Positions 53,393 through 61,781 of a stretch of DNA of 64,000 nucleotides are shown in pieces. Source of the DNA: Streptomyces flavochromogenes (GTDB taxonomy: Bacteria; Actinomycetota; Actinomycetes; Streptomycetales; Streptomycetaceae); the NCBI RefSeq assembly GCF_000717595.1, contig NZ_JNZO01000015.1, positions 62,001 through 126,000 on the forward strand, in the 5' to 3' direction. How positions within the stretch are numbered: the first letter of the stretch is position 1; each line of letters opens with the position of its first letter. Below the pieces are notes generated by a model. The model was not told the origin of the DNA. It saw nothing but the letters and a program-made list of their open reading frames with translations, and did not search any database. Position numbers and translations under genes: made by a program.

Positions 53393-54742
53393 ATGCGTTC
53401 AGCACGACGAGGGGCCATGGCGGTCGGAGTGACCGTCGCCCTCACGGCCGTACTCGCCGCCTCACCCGGCAGCGCCGCCGCGGACCCGACGGCACCCCCC
53501 ACGGCCGGAGTCGAGGTCGAGATACCGGGGCCGGAACACGGGACGCTCGCCGGCTACGGCCACACGCGTGTGCCGCCGGAGGGCCGGAACCAGGCGGCCT
53601 CCCGGCTGACGGCGACCGAGGTGGCCGCCGACGGCGAGGTGGCCAAGATGGTCGACAACGGCCCCAGCGCCGACCGGCTCGACATCGTCGTCGTCGGAGA
53701 CGGCTACACCGTCGCCGAACTGCCCCGCTTCCACGCCGACGCCCAGCGGAAATGGGCCGAGCTGACGGCCGTCGAGCCGTACACCACCTACCGCAACCTC
53801 TTCAACGTCTGGACCGTCGACGCCGTCTCGAACCAGTCCGGCGTCTCCGGGGACCCCTCACCCGGCACCGTCCGCGACACGGCCCTCGGCTCGTACTTCT
53901 GGTGCGACGACATCGAGCGGCTGCTCTGCGTCGACCAGGACAAGGTCGACGGATACGTCGCGAAGGCGCCGGAGGCCGACCTGGTGCTCGTCCTCGCCAA
54001 CAGCACCAAGTACGGCGGCGCGGGCTACAACGAGCCGAGCGAGACCCTCGGTTACGAGGGCATATCGACGGCCTCGGCGGGCAACGAGAAGTCCGGCCAG
54101 GTCGCGATCCACGAGACCGGCCACTCCCTGGGCAAGCTCGCCGACGAGTACTTCTACTCCGACTACCCCGGCTACGAGCGGTACCTGGGCCCCGAGCCCG
54201 CCGACTCCAACATCACCACCCTGACCGCCGACGACATGGCCGACCGGGGCACCAAGTGGCACCGCTGGCTCGGTGAGCAGTCTCCCGACGGCGGCACCGT
54301 CGGCGCGTACGAGGGCGGCGGCTACTACGTCACCGGGCTGCGGCGCCCCACCGAGGACTCCCTGATGCGCTCCCTCGGCAAGCCCTTCAACCTGCCCGGA
54401 GTGGAGGCGATGATCGCCGGCTTCTACCGCAAGGCGCGCATCGCCTCCCCCGTCACGGCCTCCGATCGCACCCTCCGCGCGGGCGACACCGCCAAGGCCC
54501 TCGTACCCCGGCTGGCCGGGGCGGACGGGCGTCAACTCACGATCCGCTGGTATCTGGACGGGCGGGAGATGAAGTCCCTCGCGGGCCGCACCGACGTACG
54601 GGTGTCCGACCTGGCCCTGCGACTGCTCGACCTCCGGAGGCACACACTGTCCCTCACGGCCGAGGACCGTACGCCCTCGGTGCGGGACCGCGGCATCGCC
54701 CGGACGATGAGGTCCACGGTCAGCTGGACGGTCCGGCTCTGA
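53393..54742 (+). CDS. Secreted M64-family metallopeptidase
   Basis: The 449-residue product has a signal peptide ending near SAAA (about 30). The family domain includes DIVVVGDGYTVAELPRFHAD and the zinc motif HETGHSLGKLADEY with His240, Glu241, His244 and Asp251. M64 (IgA peptidase M64-like) enzymes are exported zinc peptidases. The C-terminal about 95 residues are an Ig-like domain (LTIRWYLDGREMKSL). It is divergent from the XRE-TPR regulator, its likely controller. The ATG at 53393 follows an AAGGGG site. Confidence 0.9.
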   Translation: MRSARRGAMAVGVTVALTAVLAASPGSAAADPTAPPTAGVEVEIPGPEHGTLAGYGHTRVPPEGRNQAASRLTATEVAADGEVAKMVDNGPSADRLDIVVVGDGYTVAELPRFHADAQRKWAELTAVEPYTTYRNLFNVWTVDAVSNQSGVSGDPSPGTVRDTALGSYFWCDDIERLLCVDQDKVDGYVAKAPEADLVLVLANSTKYGGAGYNEPSETLGYEGISTASAGNEKSGQVAIHETGHSLGKLADEYFYSDYPGYERYLGPEPADSNITTLTADDMADRGTKWHRWLGEQSPDGGTVGAYEGGGYYVTGLRRPTEDSLMRSLGKPFNLPGVEAMIAGFYRKARIASPVTASDRTLRAGDTAKALVPRLAGADGRQLTIRWYLDGREMKSLAGRTDVRVSDLALRLLDLRRHTLSLTAEDRTPSVRDRGIARTMRSTVSWTVRL

Positions 54743-54765
54743 GGAGACCGCACGGATGCGGACCG

Positions 54766-54787
54766 GGACCTGGCCCGGGCCAGGTCC
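54766..54787. terminator. Palindromic hairpin between M64 peptidase and SARP genes
   Basis: A perfect 22-bp palindrome (GGACCTGGCCC and its complement, no spacer) lies 24 bases after the peptidase stop and before the converging SARP stop. It is extended by further pairing after one mismatch. Confidence 0.7.
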
Positions 54788-54895
54788 GGGGACGGGGACG
54801 TCACGGGCCCACCACGCGGGGCCGAGGCCGCGAACAGGGCCGTCGCGGTATCAGGCGTGGGGCTCATGACGGGTTCCATGAGCGGTACCCGACGA

Positions 54896-55687
54896 TCAGG
54901 GGTGGGTCTCCGAAGGAAGCGTGAGCATGCTCGCCGTGGCAGGGGTCGGTGAGACACCCAACTCCTGCCTGAGCACCTGGCGGCAGGTCGCGTACGCGCG
55001 CCGGGCCTCGCCGATGTTTCCTTCGGCGAGGTGGATGCGGATCACCGACCGGTGGGCGCTCTCGCGAAGGACATCCAGGCGTAGCGTGGCGAGGGCGACC
55101 TCCAGGGCGAGCCCGAAGCGGCCCTCGGATGTCAGCCGTTCCGCGAGGGACTCCTGCAGATGCAGTTGGAGTTGGCGCAGTCGCTCCCGTTCGCCACTGA
55201 GCCACTCCTCCTCCCAGTCCGGGAGCAGTTCGCGGGCGTCCCCGAGCATGTGCTGCAGCGGGGCGAGGGATGACGGAGTCTCCTGGAGCGCGGCTCTGGC
55301 CCGCCGTACCAGAGTCTCTACGTCCACCACGACGGAGGCGGCCAGCCCGGCTTCCGCGGTCGTGGTGGCGACGAGTCCGGGCACCGCCTGGTTCACGCGC
55401 CAGATGGCGGTGCGGAGACTCGCCAGTGCTCGGTCCTCCGTGGAGTCCGGCCAGAGGGTTCCCGCCAGGCGGCTGCGGCTCATCCGCCCTTGGAGCGCCA
55501 GCAGCGCGGTCATTCGCTGGGCGCCGGCCGGAAGCCGGACCTCTCGGCTGCCCACCTGCAGCCGGAAGGCCCCGAGGAGAGTCAGAGATGTCGCATCGGT
55601 GGCGAACGGGGCCATCTGGCCGTGGTGATCGGTCCCGATTCGGCGGCTGTCGACGGAGCTGCCATGGGCGGATGCCCTGTCTGGCAT
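54896..55687 (-). CDS. SARP-family regulator (wHTH plus BTAD)
   Basis: The 263-residue protein has the SARP layout. The first 30 residues are disordered. A winged helix follows at about 33-105 (LTLLGAFRLQVGSREVRLPA, ALLALQGRMSRSRLAGTLWP), then a bacterial transcriptional activation domain at about 115-250 (LLPDWEEEWLSGERERLRQL, EARRAYATCRQVLRQELGV). SARPs bind direct repeats upstream of their target's -10 box. The adjacent, divergent CIS operon has three GTGACG repeats 11 bp apart just before it. Its own promoter has a perfect TTGACA -35 (55753-55758). A GAGGGGAA site precedes the ATG. Confidence 0.9.
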   Translation of the reverse strand: MPDRASAHGSSVDSRRIGTDHHGQMAPFATDATSLTLLGAFRLQVGSREVRLPAGAQRMTALLALQGRMSRSRLAGTLWPDSTEDRALASLRTAIWRVNQAVPGLVATTTAEAGLAASVVVDVETLVRRARAALQETPSSLAPLQHMLGDARELLPDWEEEWLSGERERLRQLQLHLQESLAERLTSEGRFGLALEVALATLRLDVLRESAHRSVIRIHLAEGNIGEARRAYATCRQVLRQELGVSPTPATASMLTLPSETHP

Positions 55688-55729
55688 GGCTTTCCCCTCG
55701 TGCTGGACGCGCCCGAAAGATCAATGCGA

Positions 55730-55758
55730 ATACTGCTATTCAGGAAAGAATCTGTCAA
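55730..55758 (-). promoter_or_regulatory. SARP gene promoter
   Basis: On the minus strand a perfect TTGACA (55753-55758) is followed after 17 bases by CAGTAT (55730-55735). The predicted start of transcription lies about 35 bases before the ATG at 55687, leaving room for its ribosome binding site. The stretch is markedly AT-rich for this genome. Confidence 0.65.
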
Positions 55759-55809
55759 AAACCGACATGGTCCGGTCGGGCGTACGTTGCGCACCCTGTC
55801 GCGCCCGCC

Positions 55810-55852
55810 GTGACGTGCACGTGACGGCGGGGTGACGGGCCACGGACATGCT
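55810..55852 (+). promoter_or_regulatory. SARP-type operator and promoter of the CIS operon
   Basis: GTGACG occurs at 55810-55815, 55821-55826 and 55832-55837, exactly 11 bp apart. Nine bases after the last copy comes CATGCT (55847-55852), a weak TANNNT-type -10, then seven bases to the ATG at 55860. SARP activators such as ActII-ORF4 bind direct repeats on one helix face about 8 bp upstream of the -10 box, so the match in layout is close. The predicted transcript would be leaderless from 55860. That agrees with the lack of a ribosome binding site there. There is no recognisable -35, as expected if SARP supplies activation. Confidence 0.6.
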
Positions 55853-55859
55853 GCTCTCC

Positions 55860-56510
55860 ATGAGCAGCTTCCCGGGCAGCCCGCGCACCCTGCGCGGGGC
55901 CGTCGTCGCAGTCGACGCCAGTAGTCCACTGTCCCGGCTCGCTGTCTTCCAGTACAACCCCGACCAGGTCGTCCGCACACTGCGCCCCCGAGGCGCCCCG
56001 GCGTCCCATTCCGCCACCGCCGCGGATCCCCATGCGCTGTGGGGCGCGCCCGTGGAGACCTTCTCGCTCACGATCGACATCGATGCCACCGACCAGCTGG
56101 AGCACGGCGATCCAGTCGCCTCACTCACGGGGATCGCCCCCCAACTGGCCACGCTGGAAATGCTGCTGTACCCCGGGGTCGCCACGGTCATCGAGAACGC
56201 GGCCCTGTTGAGCGCCGGCGCCATCGAGATCCTTCCCATGGAAAGCCCTCTGACCCTGCTGGTCTGGGGGCCCGGGCGGGCGGTTCCCGTCCGCATCGAG
56301 AGCCTCACCATCACCGAACAGGCTTTCTCACCGGCGCTGTTCCCCACCAGAGCTTCGGTCGAACTGTCCGCGCAGGTGCTCACTTACAACGACCTGCCGG
56401 CCGGCGACCCGGGCTATGCCCTCTTCCTGGTGCACCATGTGCTGAAGGAGACGATGGCTGTGGTGGCCGGCGTGTCGGGTGCGGCCGCCGCGGTCTCGGC
56501 CGGGCTCTGA
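55860..56510 (+). CDS. CIS tube-end/baseplate protein (Afp7/gp53-like)
   Basis: The 216-residue protein contains LAVFQYNPDQVVRTLRPRG (about 30-48) and WGAPVETFSLTIDIDATDQL (about 61-80). The YNP and FSLxIDxD phrases are typical of contractile-injection tube-initiator proteins related to the N-terminus of Afp7 and phage gp53. The LysM part is encoded separately by the next gene. Two ATG codons, 55848 and 55860, give starts LLSM and SSFPG. I prefer 55860 because the -10 candidate overlaps 55848 and neither has a ribosome binding site. It is the first of at least eight genes. Confidence 0.75.
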   Translation: MSSFPGSPRTLRGAVVAVDASSPLSRLAVFQYNPDQVVRTLRPRGAPASHSATAADPHALWGAPVETFSLTIDIDATDQLEHGDPVASLTGIAPQLATLEMLLYPGVATVIENAALLSAGAIEILPMESPLTLLVWGPGRAVPVRIESLTITEQAFSPALFPTRASVELSAQVLTYNDLPAGDPGYALFLVHHVLKETMAVVAGVSGAAAAVSAGL

Positions 56511-56511
56511 G

Positions 56512-56820
56512 ATGGCCTCCGGAATCAGCCGGTACGACGGTACCGGGATCGCGACCACCACCGTCCGCGAGGCGGACGGTGGTGAACGCCGGGTGCGCTA
56601 CCTGCGGAGGCGTGCTGCTCCCCGTCCCAGTGCCGGGCGTCCGCTCGCGGTCCACCGGGTGGCCGAGGGCGACCGGCTCGACCTGGTCACCCACCGCTAC
56701 CTCGGGGACCCCCTCGCCTTCTGGATGATCGCCGACGCCAACGCGGCGCTGGACCCCGACGAACTGGTGGGCCCGCAGGCCGTCGGAACTCTCCTGGCGA
56801 TCCCGGCACCGGGAGGGTGA
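56512..56820 (+). CDS. LysM-domain CIS baseplate protein
   Basis: The 102-residue protein has a single LysM-like domain (VHRVAEGDRLDLVTHRYLGD, PLAFWMIADANAALDPDEL), similar to phage tail protein X and the LysM end of Afp7. It probably clamps the inner tube to the spike hub. It starts one base after the previous stop. Confidence 0.82.
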   Translation: MASGISRYDGTGIATTTVREADGGERRVRYLRRRAAPRPSAGRPLAVHRVAEGDRLDLVTHRYLGDPLAFWMIADANAALDPDELVGPQAVGTLLAIPAPGG

Positions 56821-56824
56821 CCAC

Positions 56825-57964
56825 GTGCCCAAGCCCAGCCTGCGGCTCGCCGTGCTCGCCGGGGCGACCATTCCGACGCCGCTTCCCCCCGACCTCACCT
56901 CCCGCCTCCTCTCGGTGCGCGTCAGGGAGAACGACCAGGACCGGTCCGTGTTCACCCTCACGTTCGACGCCGGGCGCTCGGGCCCGCTCGCCGTCCGGGA
57001 CACACCCGTGCTGAGAGCCCCTCTCGAGCCCTTCGCCCGGGTGACCGTCGTTCTCACCTTCGGAGCGCTGCCCCGCGTCCTGATCGACGGAGTCATCACC
57101 GCTCTCGAACTCGTCCCCGGCGCTCCCTCGGGAACCGCCGTTCTGACGGTCACGGGAGAGGACGTCTCCTACCTGCTCGATCGTGTGGAGGTGGATGCGG
57201 AGCACCCCGCGCTCGATGACTTCGCCCAGGTGACCAAGATTCTCGGCCCCTACGCGGCCCGCCGGATTCTGCCGATGATCACCCCTCCCAAGGACATGGA
57301 TCCCCCACTCCCGATCGAACGGATCCCCACCCAGAACGGCACCGATCTCGCCCACCTCCGCGAGCTGGCCCGCAGGCACGGCTATGTCTGCTACGCGATC
57401 CCCGGCCCGGCGGTCGGTGTCAGCGCCTTGTACTGGGGCCCTCCGGTACGGGCCGGCGCACCTCAGCCCGCCCTCTCGGTGGATCTCGGAGCCGACACCA
57501 ACGTCCGCTCGATGCGCTTTCGCACCGACGCCCTCGCGCCGCTCCTCGTCGAAGGAGATCTCCAGGACCCTCGCACCGGTGTGCAGCTGCCGCTGAACAC
57601 CGTCGGCAGCTCGCGCCAGCCACTCGCGTCGCTGCCCCTGTGGGCGCGCCATCAGGGCGACATCCGCCGACGGCGCAGGGCGCGGGACAGCGGTACGGGG
57701 ACCATCGGCGCGTTCGCACGCGGCCAGGCGCAGGTGGACCACAGTGCCGATGCCGTGGTCGCGGAGGGCGAGGCCGACGGCGCGCGCTACGGCACCGTCC
57801 TGCGCCCCCGGGAGCTGGTCGGTGTCCGAGGCGCCGGCTGGTCCCACGACGGGCTCTGGTACGTGCGACAGGTGGAACACGAACTGGCGCCGGGTTCCTA
57901 CACCCAGCGCTTCACTCTGGCGCGCGACGGCCACGGGTCGACGGTGCCGGTGGTGCCGCCGTGA
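56825..57964 (+). CDS. CIS spike-hub protein, phage late control D (gpD)-like
   Basis: The 379-residue product has the gpD/VgrG-N fold traits: an early LLSVRVRENDQDRSVFTLTF strand, PFARVTVVLTFGALPRVLID, a long IERIPTQNGTDLAHLRELAR hairpin and HGYVCYAIPGP. It forms the trimeric hub to which the gpV spike attaches. In Afp-type systems gpD and gpV are usually one VgrG-like protein; here the spike tip is encoded by separate genes. The GTG at 56825 follows a GGGAGGG site by eight bases. Confidence 0.85.
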   Translation: MPKPSLRLAVLAGATIPTPLPPDLTSRLLSVRVRENDQDRSVFTLTFDAGRSGPLAVRDTPVLRAPLEPFARVTVVLTFGALPRVLIDGVITALELVPGAPSGTAVLTVTGEDVSYLLDRVEVDAEHPALDDFAQVTKILGPYAARRILPMITPPKDMDPPLPIERIPTQNGTDLAHLRELARRHGYVCYAIPGPAVGVSALYWGPPVRAGAPQPALSVDLGADTNVRSMRFRTDALAPLLVEGDLQDPRTGVQLPLNTVGSSRQPLASLPLWARHQGDIRRRRRARDSGTGTIGAFARGQAQVDHSADAVVAEGEADGARYGTVLRPRELVGVRGAGWSHDGLWYVRQVEHELAPGSYTQRFTLARDGHGSTVPVVPP

Positions 57965-58004
57965 AGGGGCGGCTGTGCCCGAGCGACGACTGGAGGCTAC
58001 GCGC

Positions 58005-58502
58005 TTGACCACGTTCTACGGAAAGTACCGCGGGAAGGTCACCAGCAACACCGATCCCCTGATGCGGGGCCGGGTGCAGGTCAGCGTGCCCGCCGTGCTG
58101 GGCAAGGGCCGGCTGTCCTGGGCGGAGCCCTGCGTCCCGTACGCCGGCCGCGGGGTCGGCCTCTTCGCCGTCCCGCCGGAGGGGGCCAACGTGTGGGTCG
58201 AGTTCGAGGCGGGAAACCCTGATCACCCCATCCTCGGGGGGTGTTTCTGGGGCACCGGCGAGGCGCCGGCCTCCCCTGCGGTTCCTCATGTCAAGATGTG
58301 GAAGACGGACGCCGTGACGATCACTCTCAGCGACATCCCCGGGAGTGGCGGCCTGACCATCGATGTCGGCCCACCGGTCTCCGCACTGCCCATGAAGATC
58401 TCCTGCACCACCGCCGGCATCGAGCTCTCCATCGGCGCCTCCAGCGTGAAGCTGAGCGCCGCCAGCGTGTCGGTGAACAAAGGCGCCCTGGAGGTGACGT
58501 AG
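58005..58502 (+). CDS. CIS spike protein, phage baseplate assembly V (gpV)-like
   Basis: The 165-residue product starts with an OB-fold (FYGKYRGKVTSNTDPLMRGR, VQVSVPAVLGKGRLSWAEPC, PEGANVWVEFEAGNPDHPIL) and then a beta-helix-like stretch of repeating strands typical of gpV spikes. A TTG at 58005 has an excellent GGAGG site eight bases upstream; an in-frame GTG at 57975 with a weaker AAGGGG site would add 10 residues. I prefer 58005 on the ribosome binding site, but the question is open. The stop overlaps the next start by one base. Confidence 0.8.
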   Translation: MTTFYGKYRGKVTSNTDPLMRGRVQVSVPAVLGKGRLSWAEPCVPYAGRGVGLFAVPPEGANVWVEFEAGNPDHPILGGCFWGTGEAPASPAVPHVKMWKTDAVTITLSDIPGSGGLTIDVGPPVSALPMKISCTTAGIELSIGASSVKLSAASVSVNKGALEVT

Positions 58503-58819
58503 TGCCCGGTTTCCTCGCGCACCAGGGCGCGACCACCCTGTGCATGCATCTCGGTCAGGCACAGCCGGTCGCTCCCAACCCGCGAGTCACCGTCAGCGGG
58601 CAGGCGACCGTCGTCCTCGGCGTACCGTGGCTGATTGCCGGATGCGCGCCCCAGCCGCCCGGCAATCCGCCATGCGTCACCGCCCAGTGGACGACCGGCA
58701 CCACCAGGGTCAGGTCCGTCGGCATGCCGCTGGTCCTCCAGGGCGGCACGGCCGTGTGCGTACCGACCGGCGGTCCGCTGACGGTCGCGGCCGTGCAGGT
58801 TCGGGTGCGGGGGATCTGA
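58502..58819 (+). CDS. PAAR-like spike-tip protein
   Basis: The 105-residue product (HQGATTLCMHLGQAQPVAPN, VTVSGQATVVLGVPWLIAGC, PCVTAQWTTGTTRVRSVG) resembles the DUF4280/PAAR-like proteins that cap gpV spikes, with four Cys and one His (CMH, GC, PC, VCV) that could bind a metal as in true PAAR tips. It is placed right after gpV, as expected. Starts GTG at 58502; stop overlaps the next ATG. Confidence 0.72.
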   Translation: MPGFLAHQGATTLCMHLGQAQPVAPNPRVTVSGQATVVLGVPWLIAGCAPQPPGNPPCVTAQWTTGTTRVRSVGMPLVLQGGTAVCVPTGGPLTVAAVQVRVRGI

Positions 58820-59187
58820 TGCACTTCGGGTTCCCCCTGCGCTTGGACGCGCGCGGACGGCTGGCGGCCGTCGACGACGACGAATACCTCCGCGGTCTGG
58901 TCGAGATGCTCCTGTTCACCCGGCCCGGCGAGCGGGTCAACCGCCCCGAGTTCGGCAGTGGCCTGGACCGACTGGTCTTCTCGCCGGGGGGTGACGAGCT
59001 TGCCGGGGCGACACAGGCTCTGGTCCACGCGGCGCTGCAGCAGTGGCTCGGCGACCTGCTGAGGGTGGATGAGGTCCGCGTCGAGGCGGTGGATACGGTC
59101 CTCACCGTCACGGTCCGCTACACCCGGCCGGACGGGCCGGCCACCGGGCCCCGCGTGCTGCGGCTGACCGGCCGGGGCGCACAATGA
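58819..59187 (+). CDS. GPW/gp25-family CIS baseplate wedge protein
   Basis: The 122-residue protein has the gp25/lysozyme-like signature: FPLRLDARGRLA, MLLFTRPGERVNRPEFGSGL and DELAGATQALVHAALQQWL. The gp25 proteins nucleate sheath assembly at the baseplate. It is in the canonical position just before the gpJ-type proteins. ATGA overlaps join it to both neighbours. Confidence 0.9.
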   Translation: MHFGFPLRLDARGRLAAVDDDEYLRGLVEMLLFTRPGERVNRPEFGSGLDRLVFSPGGDELAGATQALVHAALQQWLGDLLRVDEVRVEAVDTVLTVTVRYTRPDGPATGPRVLRLTGRGAQ

Positions 59188-61781
59188 GCGGTCAAGGCCC
59201 CACGGCGGCAACGGACCCGCCTGATGACGGCACGATCCGGGGAATCGACCTGGATCGCAGACGCGCGTTGGTCACCTCCGTCGAACCGGATCTCGACGGA
59301 ATCGATTTCATCGAGGTGCTCTCCAACCGCGCGGGTACGCCCGGACACGTCCCCGGCGCCCCGCAGGAGTGCACCCTTGCCGTCCATCTGCTGCGCGGTC
59401 CGGTGGCGGACGGTCTGGGTGCGGGACCCGGTGATGAGCGAGTCGTCATCCTCGGCGGCGTCCGTACCGACCCACACGTCAATCCGGTCCACGTCCTCTG
59501 GGCCTACCCCGCCATCGCCCTGGTCGGTGACGCGGAGCGTCCGCCGGCCGTCCTCGACGCCCGGGTGACCCAATCGGATCGTGATCTGGTCGCCGCCGGG
59601 GTGCCTGCGGCGATCCGGTCCAGAGTGCTCGTCGTCAGGACGGCGGCTCCGGGCGATCGATCGACGTATGTGCTGCGTCTGCACGGCACCACCGGCCGGA
59701 GCGCCCCCGCCGGGTTCGACGGGCCGCTGGCGCAGGCCGCCTTCCGCTTCGACGTGGACTGCCCTTCGGATCTGGACTGTCGGCAACGCGCGACGTCACC
59801 CCCACCGGAGGTCGCCTCCCCGGTCCAGGACTACCTCGCCCGGGACTACGAAGCGCTGCGCACCCGGTTGCTCGACCGCATGGCCGTCCTGCTCCCTGAG
59901 TGGACCGACCGTTCAGCCGCCGATGTCGGGGTCACCCTGATCGAGCTCTTCGCCTACATCGGCGACAGACTCGCCTACCGGCAGGACTCGATCGCGCAGG
60001 AGGCCCATCTCGGCACGGCGCGTCTCAGGACCTCGGCGCGTCGGCACGCCCGACTGCTCGACCACCGCGTCCACGAAGGGTGCTCGGCACGCGCCTGGCT
60101 CGCGTTCACCACAACGGCGGACATGTCGCTGCCTGCCGGCACGGCGGTGAGCGGAGCCGGGATGGTGCCCGGCCAGGACAAGCCCTCCGTGGACGACGTG
60201 GTGCAGTCCGGTGCGGTCGTGTTCGAGACCTGTCATCCGGTCCCCCTCGCGCGAGCTCGCAACCGCCTGGCCCTGCACGCATGGGGAGACGCCGACCAGG
60301 TGCTCGCCGTGGGCACCACTTCGGCCTTCATCTCGGTCCCACGTGCTCTGGATCCTGCCCTGAAGGCCGGCGACGTGCTGGTACTGGCCGAACTCGGCCC
60401 CACGGGAATGCTCGGGGACGGCGATCCGGCCCGCCGCTGCGCGGTACGCCTCGACCGGGACCCGGTCGAGCGCACGGATTCCCTGACGCCCTCTCGGCGG
60501 GTGCTGGAGCTGCACTGGCACCGCGATGACGCCTTGCGCACGCCGCTGACCATCTCGCAGCCCGGCACCGGCGGGGCAAGGACCGCAGCGGTGGCGCTTG
60601 CCAACATCGCGCTCGCGGACCACGGAATCTCGATCCACGGCGACGCCCCCGACCCCGCGCAGGTACCCGAGGACGGCAGGTACCGGCCGTACCTGCGGCG
60701 GACCAGTCTTGCCTGGACGGTGCCTGCCGACGCCGCTCCCGTCGAAGGGCTGTCGCCCGACTCCCCTGGCTGGCAGAGCGCCACCGACGCCCTGCGCCCC
60801 GACCCCCGACGTGCGGTCGCCCAGTTGGAGCTCGACGACGGTGCTCGCCGCTGGCTGCCGCGCAACGATCTCCTGGGCAGTACGGGGACCGCACCCCACA
60901 TGGTCGTCGAGACGGAAGAGAACGGGTCGAGCAGGCTGCGCTTCGGCGACGGCATCAGCGGGCGGCGGCCCACACCCGGGTCGAGCATGACGGTGCGCTA
61001 TCGCATCGGCGGCGGCTCGCACGGCAATGTCGGCGTCGACACCCTGAATGCGATTCTGCACCTTCCGTCCGGCGGTTCCCTCGACGGCGTAGCCGTCACC
61101 AACCCGCTGCCTGCCGCCGGCGGAGTCGACCCCCAGCCGTCGGCAGAGGTACGCGAGCTGGCCCCGCGCGCCTTCCACGGTCGAACGCAGGCGGTCACCC
61201 CCGAGGACTACGCCCGGATCGCCGTCGCGGACAGCGCGGTGCGCCAAGCGGTGGCCCGTCCCCGATGGACCGGCTCCTGGTACGCGCTGCAGGTGGCCGT
61301 GGATCCCGTCGTGGCGGCGGACTTCGAGCTCCCCGACCGGCTGGCGGCGCTGATGGAGCTCCGGCGGACCGCGGGTGTCGATGTCGAATTCAGGCAGACG
61401 TCCGCCGTACCGCTGGACATCGCCCTCGTCTGTTGCCTGCACGAGAGGACGCTGCGCTCGGAGGCTGAACGGCAGGTACGCGACATGCTGTCCGCGTCGG
61501 TTCTTTCGGACGGACGCCGAGGATTCTTCCACCCGGACCGTCTCACCCTGGGGGCTTCCGTCTTCCTGAGCGACCTGATCGCCCACGCGATGTCCGTCCC
61601 CGGCGTACTCCATGTCGAAGTCGAGCGGTTCTGCCGCGTCGGAGCCGGAGCCCAGGAGAACCAGGCATCCCTGGCCCGCGGACGTCTCGATGCATCTCCT
61701 CGGGAGAGTTTCCGCTGCGCGAGCGACCCGAGGCGGCCGGAGGCCGGCCGTGTGGAGCTCACCATGAGAGGTGGGGCATGA
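59184..61781 (+). CDS. CIS baseplate protein, gpJ-like (first of two)
   Basis: The 865-residue protein has an N-terminal region of about 200 residues, then the putative baseplate assembly block: PEWTDRSAADVGVTLIELFA, IGDRLAYRQDSIAQEAHL, the central RFGDGISGRRPTPGSSMTVR, YRIGGGSHGNVG, and the C-terminal FHGRTQAVTPEDYARIAVAD. These match baseplate J-like/Afp11-type proteins, which form the wedges. The N-terminus before residue about 205 is not typical of the family. It is longer than most gpJ proteins because of this extension. ATGA overlaps at both ends link it in the operon. Confidence 0.87.
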   Translation: MSGQGPTAATDPPDDGTIRGIDLDRRRALVTSVEPDLDGIDFIEVLSNRAGTPGHVPGAPQECTLAVHLLRGPVADGLGAGPGDERVVILGGVRTDPHVNPVHVLWAYPAIALVGDAERPPAVLDARVTQSDRDLVAAGVPAAIRSRVLVVRTAAPGDRSTYVLRLHGTTGRSAPAGFDGPLAQAAFRFDVDCPSDLDCRQRATSPPPEVASPVQDYLARDYEALRTRLLDRMAVLLPEWTDRSAADVGVTLIELFAYIGDRLAYRQDSIAQEAHLGTARLRTSARRHARLLDHRVHEGCSARAWLAFTTTADMSLPAGTAVSGAGMVPGQDKPSVDDVVQSGAVVFETCHPVPLARARNRLALHAWGDADQVLAVGTTSAFISVPRALDPALKAGDVLVLAELGPTGMLGDGDPARRCAVRLDRDPVERTDSLTPSRRVLELHWHRDDALRTPLTISQPGTGGARTAAVALANIALADHGISIHGDAPDPAQVPEDGRYRPYLRRTSLAWTVPADAAPVEGLSPDSPGWQSATDALRPDPRRAVAQLELDDGARRWLPRNDLLGSTGTAPHMVVETEENGSSRLRFGDGISGRRPTPGSSMTVRYRIGGGSHGNVGVDTLNAILHLPSGGSLDGVAVTNPLPAAGGVDPQPSAEVRELAPRAFHGRTQAVTPEDYARIAVADSAVRQAVARPRWTGSWYALQVAVDPVVAADFELPDRLAALMELRRTAGVDVEFRQTSAVPLDIALVCCLHERTLRSEAERQVRDMLSASVLSDGRRGFFHPDRLTLGASVFLSDLIAHAMSVPGVLHVEVERFCRVGAGAQENQASLARGRLDASPRESFRCASDPRRPEAGRVELTMRGGA

